Source of the DNA: Shewanella decolorationis S12
GTDB lineage: Bacteria; Pseudomonadota; Gammaproteobacteria; Enterobacterales; Shewanellaceae
Reading direction: 5' to 3'
DNA length: 64,000 bases
Assembly: GCF_000485795.1 (NCBI RefSeq)
Contig: NZ_AXZL01000076.1
Span: 434,001-498,000 of the forward strand
The position numbers and the translations under genes were made by a program. Shown one piece after another: positions 9,287 through 18,579 of the stretch (the stretch's first letter is position 1; every line of letters begins with the position of its first letter). The notes below the pieces were generated by a model. That model ran no database searches and was not told the DNA's origin. It saw only the letters and a list, made by a program, of their open reading frames with translations.

Positions 9287-9316
9287 ATTATAGACGTCTA
9301 TACGGATGAAAGTCCA
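9287..9316 (-). promoter_or_regulatory. btuB promoter with overlapping met boxes
   Basis: On the minus strand a perfect -10 TATAAT (9287-9292) and a candidate -35 TGGACT (9311-9316, 18-bp spacer) lie upstream of the riboswitch. A perfect met box AGACGTCT occupies 9292-9299, overlapping the -10. A second adjacent 8-mer (9300-9307, ATACGGAT) matches the box at 5 of 8 positions. This suggests MetJ repression added to riboswitch control. Confidence 0.55.
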
Positions 9317-9341
9317 TGAACATCCGTCTCTCGACTGACAA

Positions 9342-10010
9342 CTACTTTAAAGTGTAGGGCGCTAAGGCTGAGATAAAATCGGCACTGTTGGCCACTTGCA
9401 ATGGAGGTTTATCGGCAAGAAACACCTCACCACGCATTGACTTATGCAGCAAATACAAATCCTTACTTCCACTCACTACAGTGTAATAACCAATCTCACC
9501 TTGGGGATGAGAGGTAAAAGCACTCGAATTAAACTGTGTCGCGCCATGGACATTCGGCATAGTGGTACAACCGAGAATAGCCTGAAAACCTTTGTGACCA
9601 TCTACTTGGGTATCCCCCAGCTTTTGATAAATCACCTCGCCATCACATGAGGCTTGGTATGTCTCGGCCATCGCATCTAAAAACTGCTCTGGGCTTACGC
9701 TTTCGGCCATGTCCTTAAAGCCTTGCACACAAAACAGTGCACTCCATTGATTAAGTGCCTCCTGCTCTGGCACAAATTCTGCCATAAACATACCCGCACG
9801 TTCCTCATGGTACGCTTGGCGCCAACCCGTTGGCAGACTAAAGCCCAATTTCTGGCTAAAGATAGGCAACACATGGGTATGCGAGGCACCACTTTCAACA
9901 AGGGGCATATCCAATTTCGCCTCAACGGATTCGGAACCAATCAAGCCGCACAGCATTAATATGCCTGCGCCCTGCAATAATCCCATCCGACTATGGGGAA
10001 TACATTTCAT
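9342..10010 (-). CDS. exported protein of unknown function
   Basis: I do not recognise this family. The start is set at the ATG at 10010, preceded by AAGGAT at good spacing, rather than at further upstream codons of the same frame. That gives about 222 residues with an N-terminal signal-like segment (LLQGAGILMLCGLIGSES), possibly cleaved near VEA. The mature part contains two or three cysteines (ALFCVQG, ASCDGE, ILGCTT) that could form disulfides, and no transmembrane segments. It is likely periplasmic or secreted. It is a single gene between the RCC1-like operon terminator and the btuB promoter. Confidence 0.6.
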   Translation of the reverse strand: MKCIPHSRMGLLQGAGILMLCGLIGSESVEAKLDMPLVESGASHTHVLPIFSQKLGFSLPTGWRQAYHEERAGMFMAEFVPEQEALNQWSALFCVQGFKDMAESVSPEQFLDAMAETYQASCDGEVIYQKLGDTQVDGHKGFQAILGCTTMPNVHGATQFNSSAFTSHPQGEIGYYTVVSGSKDLYLLHKSMRGEVFLADKPPLQVANSADFISALAPYTLK

Positions 10011-10248
10011 GATTATCATCCTTGGCATCGAATCCATCCTCAAACTCACGAAAATAACCATTTAAGAATCTTCAGGTTGTTTGAGTATGTTAAAACGATT
10101 TATGAAACTGCTTAGAAAACATCCAGCATTCTAGCGAAGATGCAAATAAGATAACAGTTAAAAAGCAAAACAAAATGATACTTATACAGTCACAACAATT
10201 GTAAAATGGCAAATAGCAGCCAAAGATAGGGTCGGTGATGGATTAACA

Positions 10249-10274
10249 AGCTGGTGAATGGACCTTCACCAGCT
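10249..10274 (-). terminator. terminator of the RCC1-like lipoprotein operon
   Basis: AGCTGGTGAA (10249-10258) pairs perfectly with TTCACCAGCT (10265-10274) around a 6-base loop. The minus-strand tail TTGTTAAT follows. It lies just past the stop codon at 10304. Confidence 0.65.
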
Positions 10275-10303
10275 GAGGTATGCCCTACATGCCCAACAAT
10301 GAG

Positions 10304-11740
10304 TTAGTCAAATGACCAATTGATTTTCCGCTGCGGCCTTGCCTGACTCAAAATCGCCTGCCGTTGCTCTGGGGTCTCACATTGGGCTGCGGGAGTAAAT
10401 TCCAGTGGCTTAACCACCAAGGAATCGGCAGGTTGTACTGGCGATTTATCAAACATCCCCAAATTCATCGACCAAGAGACCCATTCTCCCTTTTCACTGA
10501 TCCCCACAAAACCATCATTTGCCTGCGCTAACCACGTGAGGCGCGGAATGCGCTCGATCAGCTGCTCGACATTTTTAAGGTTTGCCCGATAACCGACGGG
10601 TACCACTTTGCCGTCGGGACGCGTAAACACAAAGGAGGCAGACCCTCGAGTAATCACGCTACCTTGCTGCCAATATTTATTGAGGATCTCTTGAGCATCA
10701 TGAAACCCAAACAGATAGGCATAATCCGTATCGTCGGCGAGAATTTGTGGCGTAGCATTGTCACGCAGTAGCAAGAATCCCGGGCCGACGCTGATAATCT
10801 CCTTCACCCCTGTGATATCGGTTTTCTTGATCCAATCGACGCCACAGTTAATGCCATCGCCCCAAAAATGGGCGTCACCTGTTGGGCTTAAAATCGCAAA
10901 CGCACAGTTATTTGCAGTGAGACTCACCACATCCTTAAGGGCGCTGCGGATAGGATAAGTATCACTGCGCCAGCCCCAACTCACCACTGAGCCATCTTTT
11001 TTTAAGGCGGCATAGGTGTGTTGAAAATATTCGAGCTTCGCTACATCCGTAAGCTGCGGGAGTAACTTTTTCATATTGGTCGACTCTTCAACCTGCCCCC
11101 AAACCACGGCACTGCCGTCTTTTTTAAGGGCGACAAAACTGCGCCCTTTAGCAAAGATATCGACCACATCGACTAACTCATCCTGCACCTGCAAACTATT
11201 ACCGCCGTAGGGGCCATAACCCCAAGTATGTACTTTGCCATTGGCATCCAGAGCGGCTATGGCCTCTCGGTTGGCGAATAACTTAGTGATATTGGTCATG
11301 CGCGCTTGCAATGCCTTGTCCAGACTCAACTTGCCCGCATTGCCCCAATACACCACTGCGCCATCTTGGCGCAGCGCGGCAAATCCATCCTTAACTGGGA
11401 CGATTTGCTTTACTTGCTTAAGTTGTTCTGTCACCTCGCGGCTATCACCACCGGCAAAACTGTCGCCCCAAGTGATGACGTCACCCGACTTAGTTAATGC
11501 GGCGAAGGCCGTGCTATTGGTCACCACAGTATCGACTGCAGGTAAATCGCAGGGAATATGGCGATAATTCGGATTTGCCTCTTCCTTAAACTGGATAAGC
11601 TTGCCGTTATCAAATTGCAGCAAGGATTCCTTTTCATTTTCGACTACGGCTACGGGTTTAGGCTGGCTACAGGCGGTTAATTGCAACGCCACTAAGGCGG
11701 CCACCAATGCCAATGGGCGTGAAATAGAATAAGACTGCAT
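10304..11740 (-). CDS. RCC1-like beta-propeller lipoprotein
   Basis: A 478-residue lipoprotein: the signal peptide ends in the lipobox LTAC (Cys near residue 24). The mature region has repeated blocks of the form ALxxDGxVxxWG (for example ALTKSGDVITWGDSFAGG, ALRQDGAVVYWGNAG, ALKKDGSAVVWGQ, ALKKDGSVVSWGWRS), spaced about 45-50 residues. This is the RCC1/alpha-tubulin-suppressor repeat that folds into a beta-propeller. It is likely anchored in the outer membrane or periplasm. It lies 3 bases downstream of the membrane protein at 11744, so they are co-transcribed. Bacterial members have no established function; a protein-binding or surface role is a guess. Confidence 0.78.
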   Translation of the reverse strand: MQSYSISRPLALVAALVALQLTACSQPKPVAVVENEKESLLQFDNGKLIQFKEEANPNYRHIPCDLPAVDTVVTNSTAFAALTKSGDVITWGDSFAGGDSREVTEQLKQVKQIVPVKDGFAALRQDGAVVYWGNAGKLSLDKALQARMTNITKLFANREAIAALDANGKVHTWGYGPYGGNSLQVQDELVDVVDIFAKGRSFVALKKDGSAVVWGQVEESTNMKKLLPQLTDVAKLEYFQHTYAALKKDGSVVSWGWRSDTYPIRSALKDVVSLTANNCAFAILSPTGDAHFWGDGINCGVDWIKKTDITGVKEIISVGPGFLLLRDNATPQILADDTDYAYLFGFHDAQEILNKYWQQGSVITRGSASFVFTRPDGKVVPVGYRANLKNVEQLIERIPRLTWLAQANDGFVGISEKGEWVSWSMNLGMFDKSPVQPADSLVVKPLEFTPAAQCETPEQRQAILSQARPQRKINWSFD

Positions 11741-11743
11741 TAC

Positions 11744-13111
11744 TTATTTCCCTGTATTTGCTGAAACTTTGGTTACTGGAACTTTGGTTACTGAAAACGC
11801 TGATTGTTGAACGGGTTGCGCTAATTGGTCTGATATCGACTCGAGTAGCGGCTTGAGTTCGTACACAAAACCCTGAGTCGTATTTAAGCGAGCTAAAAGC
11901 ACTTGAATTTGTGTATCCAGTGCCTGCGCGCTCGCTTGACTGAGGGTGTCGAATACCTTCACCTGTGTTAAGGCTGATAAAATTAGCCGTTGAACTGGGC
12001 CGATAGTCTGCCCCGCTTGGCGATCAAACTCGGTATTGTCGAGCACTAATATCACTAAGTAGAGTAAATAATCGAGGCGCACAGTAAAATCGACGGGGCA
12101 TTGCTTTTCATCCGCCAGGCCAAACTTTATCACTTTGGCCTCACACAACGCCTTCAATGCCGCTAACTTTTCTGCGGTTAATTCCAACGCAAAGGGCAAC
12201 TGCTTAGTACGCGTTATCAACACAAAACTGGCTAAAGTTTTAGCCGACAGCGCCTGTTTACTACGGGCGAGCATCGCCAGCGCCAATTCGTGAAATCCTA
12301 ATGAACTCAAGCGATAAAAGCTTATCATCGCAATAGATTCATCTACGGATTCCAGCTTTTTTTTGCTCGGTGAAGTTTGCATTTGCTCGAATAAATCCAC
12401 GAAACGCGGATAGAGCTCAGGGCAATGACCTATATGCTCAGCCGCTTCCCAGACCAAAATATTCGCGGCAGGATGCTGGCGATAGGTTTCAAGCAAACAG
12501 ATAATCCCGGTGTAATCCTGTTGCTGCCCTAACCGCTTGAGTTTTGGCAGATAACGAAACTCGACCCAACGAACTCTTAATAAATTCAAACAGAAATAAC
12601 TGACAAACAAGCAAAATATTAAACCTGCGACGCCAAAACCAAAATCCAGTTTGGCGCGATCGCGGGTTAACTCAAGATCGGCGCTCGCCCGCATTGGCGC
12701 CTCGGGAAGATAATGCACAACACTTTGCCCGTAGTTGGGCACTAATGCGCCTGGGGTGTCGCCCTGCGGCGGCCGTAATTGATAGGTCGCTTGGCAATTC
12801 ACGCCATCGAGCTCCCATTGACGGACGAGCTTGCCTTCGGCAGTGCGATACTCAACCAAGCAAATCAATCTTTGGTGATAGACGCCCGTCGAACTGCGCT
12901 CACTGCGATAGGTGGTCTCAATCACTTGGCCAATGGCGACAGCGCCACGCTCTTCAAGTTGATTGACCAACAACCACTTTTGCCCCCCTTCCCAGAGGAA
13001 CAAAGTGACTAAACTAAAAAGCAGAAGAGGGATACAAATTAAGAATATTTCTAACCACCCCAAAAAACGTGTTGGGGCACTCGAAGTTAATTGACTAGGA
13101 TTCATCAACAC
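11744..13111 (-). CDS. membrane protein with DUF3592-like external domain
   Basis: A 455-residue inner-membrane protein. One transmembrane segment lies near residues 20-45 (LEIFLICIPLLLFSLVTLFLW) and a second near 155-178 (FGFGVAGLIFCLFVSYFCLNLL). Between them is a DUF3592-like domain with the GQVIETTYR...CLVEYRTAEGK...VHYLPEAP pattern. The remaining 270 residues look helical and cytoplasmic. I use the GTG at 13111, which AAGGAC precedes by about 9 bases; an ATG two codons later is possible. It is the first gene of a two-gene operon with the RCC1-like lipoprotein. The function is unknown; the pairing suggests a common envelope complex. Confidence 0.6.
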   Translation of the reverse strand: MLMNPSQLTSSAPTRFLGWLEIFLICIPLLLFSLVTLFLWEGGQKWLLVNQLEERGAVAIGQVIETTYRSERSSTGVYHQRLICLVEYRTAEGKLVRQWELDGVNCQATYQLRPPQGDTPGALVPNYGQSVVHYLPEAPMRASADLELTRDRAKLDFGFGVAGLIFCLFVSYFCLNLLRVRWVEFRYLPKLKRLGQQQDYTGIICLLETYRQHPAANILVWEAAEHIGHCPELYPRFVDLFEQMQTSPSKKKLESVDESIAMISFYRLSSLGFHELALAMLARSKQALSAKTLASFVLITRTKQLPFALELTAEKLAALKALCEAKVIKFGLADEKQCPVDFTVRLDYLLYLVILVLDNTEFDRQAGQTIGPVQRLILSALTQVKVFDTLSQASAQALDTQIQVLLARLNTTQGFVYELKPLLESISDQLAQPVQQSAFSVTKVPVTKVSANTGK

Positions 13112-13312
13112 GCCAGAACGTCCTTATCATTCCATGATCGGTAAGGCATTAGAGAACTTGATTCTGCCTAAAGCGGGGCACTATTGTAGCAGCTTGTTGA
13201 TAGAAATCAGAAAATGCTCACAGTTTATTGTAAAGACACTATGAGACTCACCGCCTTCAAGCTTTAGCGTGCTATTCTAAGCCTCCATTCCGCTGTTTAA
13301 AGGAGTAACAGT

Positions 13313-14269
13313 ATGAGTCGCCCAATTATTTTGGATTGCGATCCCGGCCATGACGACGCTATCGCGCTCATTTTAGCCCTCGCCCATCCAGAGCTAAGCC
13401 CTCTGGCCGTGACCACCAGTGCCGGCAACCAAACCCCAGATAAAACCCTCAATAACGCCCTGCGCATCTTAACCCTACTCAATCGCAGTGATATTCCGGT
13501 CGCGGGCGGTGCGGTTAAACCCTTAAGCCGTGAGTTAATCATTGCCGACAATGTTCACGGTGAAACGGGGCTCGATGGCCCTGCACTGCCTGTACCGAGT
13601 TTTGAGCCGCAAGCAATCAGTGCTGTCGAGCTAATGGCACAAAAAATCCGCCAAAGCGATAAACCAGTAACATTAGTCCCCACTGGGCCGCTCACCAATA
13701 TCGCACTGCTGCTCGCCAGCCACGCCGAGTTACACGCCAAGATTGAACGCATTGTGTTGATGGGCGGTGCAGCGGGTGTCGGCAATTGGACGCCCGCCGC
13801 CGAGTTTAATATTTTTGTCGACCCAGAGGCGGCCGATATTGTGTTTAAATCCGGTATTCCTATTACCATGTGCGGCCTCGATGTAACCCATCAGGCACAA
13901 ATCATGGATGAAGATATCGAACGTATTCGCGCCATTCCTAATCCCGTGGCTAAGTGTGTCGCCGAGTTGTTGGATTTCTTTATGATTTACCATAGAGATC
14001 CTAAATGGGGCTTTGTCGGCGCGCCACTGCACGACCCTTGCACTATCGCTTGGTTACTCAACCCCGCGCTGTTTGATGCCCAAGACTGCTGGGTCGGCAT
14101 TGAAACCCAAAGCGAATTAACACTGGGGATGACGGTGGTCGACCGCTATCAACTGACGGGCAAACCCGCGAATGCAACAGTGCTATTTGGCATTGATAGA
14201 CAGGGTTTTGTTGACTTGTTAGTTGACAGCTTAGCGGTATACACACCAACCTATCTCAATCGCAGATAA
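13313..14269 (+). CDS. rihA: pyrimidine-preferring ribonucleoside hydrolase
   Basis: Hydrolyses the N-glycosidic bond of ribonucleosides (cytidine and uridine in E. coli RihA) to base and ribose. The calcium-binding signature [11 protein letters not shown] sits at residues 8-18, and [11 protein letters not shown] and [14 protein letters not shown] match RihA closely over its whole 318 residues. AGGAG precedes the ATG at 13313. The next gene, ribokinase, starts 19 bases after the stop and would phosphorylate the released ribose, making a salvage operon. Confidence 0.93.
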   Translation: MSRPIILDCDPGHDDAIALILALAHPELSPLAVTTSAGNQTPDKTLNNALRILTLLNRSDIPVAGGAVKPLSRELIIADNVHGETGLDGPALPVPSFEPQAISAVELMAQKIRQSDKPVTLVPTGPLTNIALLLASHAELHAKIERIVLMGGAAGVGNWTPAAEFNIFVDPEAADIVFKSGIPITMCGLDVTHQAQIMDEDIERIRAIPNPVAKCVAELLDFFMIYHRDPKWGFVGAPLHDPCTIAWLLNPALFDAQDCWVGIETQSELTLGMTVVDRYQLTGKPANATVLFGIDRQGFVDLLVDSLAVYTPTYLNRR

Positions 14270-14288
14270 ACTTAAGAGTGAACCTTCC

Positions 14289-15200
14289 ATGAGCCAGATC
14301 CTCGTTATCGGCAGCGCTAACGCCGACCATGTGATGAACTTTGAGTATTTGCCCGTTCCCGGCCAAACCTTAATGAGCCGAACCTATCGCTTGGAACATG
14401 GCGGCAAAGGTGCTAATCAGGCGGTAGCCTGCGCACGTTTATGTCAAGAAGATGCCGAGGTCACCTTTATCTGCCATCTCGGTCAAGACAGTATCGGTAA
14501 CGAGATGCGGGCAAGTTGGCTCAAGGATGGCATTAAAGCCGAAGGTATCACCCAAGTCGCCAATATGAGCACAGGCACGGCGATGATTTTTGTCGCCGAT
14601 AATGGTGAAAATGCCATAGGGATCGCCGCGGGAGCCAATGCCCATCTCACCCCTAGCGAGTTAGAGAAGCATTACGCTCTATTTGCCAATGCGCAATTTC
14701 TGCTGATCCAGCTTGAAACGCCAGCAGAGACTGTCAGAAACGCACTGCAAACCGCCAAACAACTCGGTATTACAACCGTACTGAATCCGGCTCCAGCCGC
14801 AACGCAGGAACTGGATTATCTCAAGTGGGTGGACATTATTACCCCAAATGAAACCGAGGCCGAGGCCTTAACGGGGATAGAGGTCACAGACGAGGAAAAT
14901 GCCGCACTGGCGGCCCAATGGCTTCACCAACAGGGCATAACGACTGTGGTGATCACCTTAGGCAGCAAAGGCGCATTTATCAGTAGCGCGGGTTTTACCG
15001 GGTTAATTCCAGCTCTTGAAGTGCAAGCGATAGACACAGTCGCCGCGGGCGATACCTTTAATGGCGCCTTAGTGGTGGGTTTAAGTGAGGGTATGTCAAT
15101 TGCCGCGGCCGTCGGGTTTGCTAATGCCGCCTCGGCCATTACCGTTACCCGTGAAGGCGCCCAGCGCGCGATTCCCTATCGCCACGAAGTCCAACGTTAG
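14289..15200 (+). CDS. rbsK: ribokinase
   Basis: A PfkB-family kinase that phosphorylates D-ribose to ribose 5-phosphate. It has 303 residues. The N-terminal substrate-binding motif HGGKGANQAVACARL is near residue 37. The C-terminal signature DTVAAGDTFNGAL carries the anion hole and catalytic Asp (AAGD). It is co-transcribed with rihA, so the ribose probably comes from nucleosides. The operon closes with a hairpin at 15206-15228. Confidence 0.92.
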   Translation: MSQILVIGSANADHVMNFEYLPVPGQTLMSRTYRLEHGGKGANQAVACARLCQEDAEVTFICHLGQDSIGNEMRASWLKDGIKAEGITQVANMSTGTAMIFVADNGENAIGIAAGANAHLTPSELEKHYALFANAQFLLIQLETPAETVRNALQTAKQLGITTVLNPAPAATQELDYLKWVDIITPNETEAEALTGIEVTDEENAALAAQWLHQQGITTVVITLGSKGAFISSAGFTGLIPALEVQAIDTVAAGDTFNGALVVGLSEGMSIAAAVGFANAASAITVTREGAQRAIPYRHEVQR

Positions 15201-15205
15201 CCCAT

Positions 15206-15228
15206 GAGTGCGGCAAATTGTCGCACTC
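15206..15228 (+). terminator. hairpin after rbsK
   Basis: GAGTGCGGCAA (15206-15216) pairs with TTGTCGCACTC (15218-15228), with one G-U pair and a tight loop. The following bases are only moderately T-rich (CCTCTTTCAT). Confidence 0.55.
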
Positions 15229-15318
15229 AACCTCTTTCATACTAAAGTGCTATATACATAATTTACATACTGAATTCATTCCCATTTAATAAATTCAGCC
15301 TATTCTGACATGCGCATA

Positions 15319-15339
15319 CTTGAGTCACATCGGCTCAAG
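15319..15339. promoter_or_regulatory. inverted repeat upstream of azurin
   Basis: CTTGAG (15319-15324) and CTCAAG (15334-15339) form a dyad with a 9-base spacer, 30 bases before the azurin start. It could be an operator or a leader hairpin. The binding protein is unknown. Confidence 0.3.
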
Positions 15340-15368
15340 CCACCTTGTTCAGAATAAGGAAGTATCAG

Positions 15369-15845
15369 ATGAAAGCGAAAAGCACCACTTTACGTAATAT
15401 GACTAGCGCTAGCTTACTCGGCCTAGGATTATTCGTCGCCAGCCAAGCGAGTGCTAACGAATGTGAACTCAAGATTGCTGCGACTGACGCGATGCAATTT
15501 GACACTAAAGAGCTGTCTGTTCCTGCAACGTGTAAAGAAGTGACCCTCACACTAACGCACACTGGCACTCTGCCCAAAGCGGCCATGGGCCACAACTGGG
15601 TATTAACTAAAGCCGCTGATATGTCTGCCGTTGCGACCGATGGTATGAGCGCTGGTGCCGATGCGGCTTACGTTAAAGCCGGTGATACCCGTGTTATCGC
15701 TCACACTGCATTAGTGGGTGGTGGGGAATCAACTTCGGTGACCTTTAGCACCGCAGGCATGAGTGCAACTGAAGTTTACCAGTTCTTCTGCAGCTTCCCT
15801 GGCCACTGGGCGATTATGCAAGGCAGCTTTAAAATTCAAGGCTAA
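15369..15845 (+). CDS. azu: azurin, periplasmic blue copper protein
   Basis: A small type 1 copper protein that shuttles single electrons in the periplasm. From the ATG at 15369 (AAGGAAG upstream) it has 158 residues. The signal peptide ends at about SQASA-N, leaving a 129-residue mature protein, exactly azurin size. The copper ligands are visible: His75 in MGHNW, and Cys141, His146 and Met150 in FFCSFPGHWAIMQG. A second cysteine pair (Cys32 and Cys55) corresponds to the structural disulfide of azurins. It is a single gene with its own terminator. The partner oxidase or reductase is not in the window. Confidence 0.95.
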   Translation: MKAKSTTLRNMTSASLLGLGLFVASQASANECELKIAATDAMQFDTKELSVPATCKEVTLTLTHTGTLPKAAMGHNWVLTKAADMSAVATDGMSAGADAAYVKAGDTRVIAHTALVGGGESTSVTFSTAGMSATEVYQFFCSFPGHWAIMQGSFKIQG

Positions 15846-15860
15846 TCCGATTGCCTAATG

Positions 15861-15920
15861 CTCACTTAAGCGAACACCTTAAGTGAGGCAACAAAAAGCG
15901 GACCTCTGGTCCGCTTTTTG
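15861..15920 (+). terminator. double hairpin terminator after azurin
   Basis: A perfect 10-bp dyad CTCACTTAAG / CTTAAGTGAG (15861-15887) is followed by AAAAAGCGGACC / GGTCCGCTTTTT (15893-15919). The second is a classical terminator, usable on both strands. Confidence 0.85.
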
Positions 15921-16002
15921 TTGAATGCTAATGGCTCACAAGCCAGTTTGCCTTCGAGGATTTGGTTTCGAGATGTCTTCTGAGATCTATTCTTCGGGCG
16001 AG

Positions 16003-16308
16003 TTATTCTTCGCCGAACTCGTCTTCATCATCAAAATCATCGGCATCGGTTGCCGCTTCTGCCGCTAAAGCCGCCGCTAATTTGGCCTTAGCCTGTTTCT
16101 CTGAGCGACGCTTGTTGCGCTCAGCTAGCGTGCCTAAAAACACTTGCAGCTCGGCTTGACCCCAAGCTTGTGCCTCAGCTTCGGTCGCAAAACCGTCATG
16201 GCTTTTCGACACTACCGTCTTAGTCGACGTCATACGACGGGTGATTTCCGTCTTCCAACCATTTTCAGCTTGAGTGACGCGAAAATCGTATTTTTTACCC
16301 TTGCTCAT
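16003..16308 (-). CDS. DUF3622 family protein
   Basis: A 101-residue protein with a compact N-terminal domain (KKYDFRVTQAENGWKTEITRR...KTVVSKSHDGFATEAEAQAWG) that I recognise as the DUF3622 family of marine gammaproteobacteria. After it come a charged helix (LAERNKRRSEKQAKAK) and a very acidic tail (DADDFDDEDEFGEE). It has no signal or membrane segment. The function is unknown. It lies between the azurin terminator and an upstream gene on the opposite strand. Confidence 0.7.
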   Translation of the reverse strand: MSKGKKYDFRVTQAENGWKTEITRRMTSTKTVVSKSHDGFATEAEAQAWGQAELQVFLGTLAERNKRRSEKQAKAKLAAALAAEAATDADDFDDEDEFGEE

Positions 16309-16573
16309 TCTGCTCTATTTCCTAAATGATGCTTGCCACGTTTGTCTTATCAAGCGATACAAACGCCATCATAAAACAAAAGGAGCGCAGTTTACTTGAT
16401 TTCGGCACAGAAAGATCGCTTGCAAGAAAATTTTCATACTTAGCACTTTCAAACAGCCGTAAGAATCCCAAAAGTTACGCAGCATGCTAGATGATTTCTC
16501 GCCCTAATCTTAGTCCTAAGCTCAGTATCAAGCTAGCGTAAAAGCGGCGGGCAAACGGTATCTTTTCTTGTTT

Positions 16574-16604
16574 TGGTCATAAAACTGCGCAAATTTAGTC
16601 ATCT
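16574..16604 (+). promoter_or_regulatory. candidate Pho box upstream of the glycerophosphodiesterase gene
   Basis: The gap 16309-16660 has no gene. At 16576-16587, GTCATAAAACTG exactly matches 12 contiguous positions of the Pho box consensus CTGTCAT-AWAW-CTGTCAY. A further GTCAT at 16598 keeps the 11-bp spacing of PhoB sites. It lies about 60-85 bases before the start codon, as expected for PhoB activation under phosphate starvation. Confidence 0.5.
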
Positions 16605-16660
16605 AGCAATTTTAGAGTGTGAGGTGAATCCATTTACAACAACTCAATTTAGGAAAGAAG

Positions 16661-17929
16661 ATGAACACCTCCTCAGTAACACTCTGCATGCTGCTCGCCA
16701 GTACGGCTCTACTCGCAGGTTGCAACAGCGATAACAAAGATAACGACACTACACCGCCGCCCGCCAAACTGGTACCCGCCCAAGTCGGTGAGCGACCACT
16801 GTTTTTAGTGCGTCAAATGCAGGACAGCAGCTTAAAAACCCGTTTAGCCCAGTGCGAAACCGACCATTTCTACCGTAGCGATTTTGCCATTGGTCATCGT
16901 GGCGCGGCGATGCAATTCCCTGAACATACGAAAGAATCCTACCAAGCCGCTATTGATTCCGGCGCGGGAATCCTCGAGTGCGATGTGACTTTTACCGCCG
17001 ATAAAGCCTTAGTCTGTCGCCACTCCCAGTGCGATCTCGCCAGCACGACCAATATTTTGGCCATTCCCGAACTTGCCAATAAATGCTCTGTGCCTTTTAC
17101 GCCCGCCGATGCGGCCAATGGCGTTGCCGCCAGTGCAACCTGCTGTACCAGTGACATCACCCTCGCCGAATTTAAAATGTTAAAGGGTAAGATGGAGGGC
17201 GAGAACCCCAAGGCCGCCACTGCCGAAGAGTTTATGAATGGTACGCCTAAGTGGCGCACCGATCTCTATGCGGGCAATGGCACCCTAATGACCCACGCTG
17301 AGAGTATTGAGATGTTTAAAAAGGCTGGCGTGAAAATGACGCCTGAGCTAAAAGCCGCCAGCGTCGCCATGCCCTTTGATGGCTTTACTCAGCAGGAGTA
17401 TGCCCAGAAGATGCTCGATCAATATACTGCGGCAGGCGTCGATGCCTCGCAGGTATTCCCCCAATCCTTCAATTTGGAAGATGTAAAATACTGGATTGCT
17501 AACGCTCCCGAGTTTGGCAAGCAAGCGGTATATCTGGACGATAGATATGATATTCACACGGGCTTTGACCCACAGGACGCCGCCACTTGGTCGCCCTCAA
17601 TGGCTGAGCTGAAAGCCCAAGGCGTGCAGATTATCGCGCCGCCACTCTGGGTGCTGGTGACCTTAGATGCGGATAAAAAAATCATTCCATCGGAATATGC
17701 AAAAGCCGCGAAAACAGCGGGACTCAAGATTATCACTTGGACCTTGGAACGCTCAGGATTATTGAAAGATGGCGGTGGTTGGTATTATCAAAGCATCACC
17801 GATGCCATTGATAATGAAGGTGATACCTACGAGCTGCTCGATGTGCTAGCCAAAGATGTGGGCGTGATTGGCGTGTTTTCGGACTGGCCGGCGACTGTGA
17901 CTTACTATGCCAACTGCATGGATTTATAG
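16661..17929 (+). CDS. glycerophosphodiester phosphodiesterase lipoprotein (GlpQ-like)
   Basis: Hydrolyses glycerophosphodiesters, such as deacylated phospholipids, to glycerol 3-phosphate and an alcohol. The N-terminal signal peptide ends at the lipobox LLAGC, so it is probably membrane-anchored on the periplasmic side. The GDPD catalytic elements are present: HRGA followed by PEHT near residue 78, [13 protein letters not shown] and the second His in CRHSQCDL. It has 422 residues, longer than E. coli GlpQ because of inserts. AGGAAAGAAG precedes the ATG. The Pho-box-like site at 16574 suggests phosphate control. Confidence 0.88.
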   Translation: MNTSSVTLCMLLASTALLAGCNSDNKDNDTTPPPAKLVPAQVGERPLFLVRQMQDSSLKTRLAQCETDHFYRSDFAIGHRGAAMQFPEHTKESYQAAIDSGAGILECDVTFTADKALVCRHSQCDLASTTNILAIPELANKCSVPFTPADAANGVAASATCCTSDITLAEFKMLKGKMEGENPKAATAEEFMNGTPKWRTDLYAGNGTLMTHAESIEMFKKAGVKMTPELKAASVAMPFDGFTQQEYAQKMLDQYTAAGVDASQVFPQSFNLEDVKYWIANAPEFGKQAVYLDDRYDIHTGFDPQDAATWSPSMAELKAQGVQIIAPPLWVLVTLDADKKIIPSEYAKAAKTAGLKIITWTLERSGLLKDGGGWYYQSITDAIDNEGDTYELLDVLAKDVGVIGVFSDWPATVTYYANCMDL

Positions 17930-17964
17930 GCCGAATAAATAGGCTCTATTTCAAAACCGAGAAA

Positions 17965-18001
17965 CAAAAAAGCGTTAGCCAAAACTGCTAACGCTTTTTT
18001 A
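17965..18001. terminator. bidirectional terminator between the GDPD and phosphoribosyltransferase genes
   Basis: AGCGTTAGC (17971-17979) pairs with GCTAACGCT (17987-17995) around a 7-base loop, with A-run and T-run on the two sides. Confidence 0.88.
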
Positions 18002-18012
18002 ACAGATTCTTT

Positions 18013-18579
18013 TTACTTAAAAAGATGCTGAATATTTTTTAAATCGCCCTTACCTTCGGCAATTTCTTCCGGCGTTAAGCCCGTCACTTCGTGTGGGAAC
18101 ACTAACCAGTCTTCAGAGGCATGGATATAGTAATCAGGCTTTAAAGGCACAGCGGTATTCTTTGGCTTGTAATAAGGGCAAGCGATACGAATGTCCTGCG
18201 GCATGTTTAAACGCATCAGTTGGCTTAACTTTTCCTTCAGCGCGTGGATGCTACGGCCAGAGTCAAACACATCGTCCACAATCAGTAAGCTATCGCTAGC
18301 ATTCGCATTTTCAACAATGTAATGCAGACCATGTACTTTGATTTCTTTGCTTTGCTTGTCGGTACCAATACCGTAGTAAGACGAGGTACGCACGGCGATA
18401 TGGTCGGTTTCAACCTTCTTAAAGTCGAAAAACTCTTGTACCGCGATCCCGATTGGAGCACCGCCACGCCAAATACCCACGATAAACTGCGGACGAAATC
18501 CACTCTCATAAACCTGTGAAGCTAATAGAAATGAATCTTCGAGCAGTTGCTGTGCGGTAACGAAATATTTTTCTGACAT
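18013..18579 (-). CDS. phosphoribosyltransferase (hypoxanthine/guanine type)
   Basis: A type I phosphoribosyltransferase of about 188 residues. The PRPP-binding loop reads LLIVDDVFDSGRSI, and an upstream IVGIWRGGAPIG loop matches the family. The C-terminal YYKPKNTAVPLKPDYYIHASEDWLVFPHE is typical of the COG2236 purine phosphoribosyltransferases often annotated hypoxanthine phosphoribosyltransferase in Shewanella. I take the ATG at 18579, which GGGGAT precedes at normal distance, rather than the ATG five codons upstream. The purine specificity is inferred. It is a single gene. Confidence 0.8.
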   Translation of the reverse strand: MSEKYFVTAQQLLEDSFLLASQVYESGFRPQFIVGIWRGGAPIGIAVQEFFDFKKVETDHIAVRTSSYYGIGTDKQSKEIKVHGLHYIVENANASDSLLIVDDVFDSGRSIHALKEKLSQLMRLNMPQDIRIACPYYKPKNTAVPLKPDYYIHASEDWLVFPHEVTGLTPEEIAEGKGDLKNIQHLFK

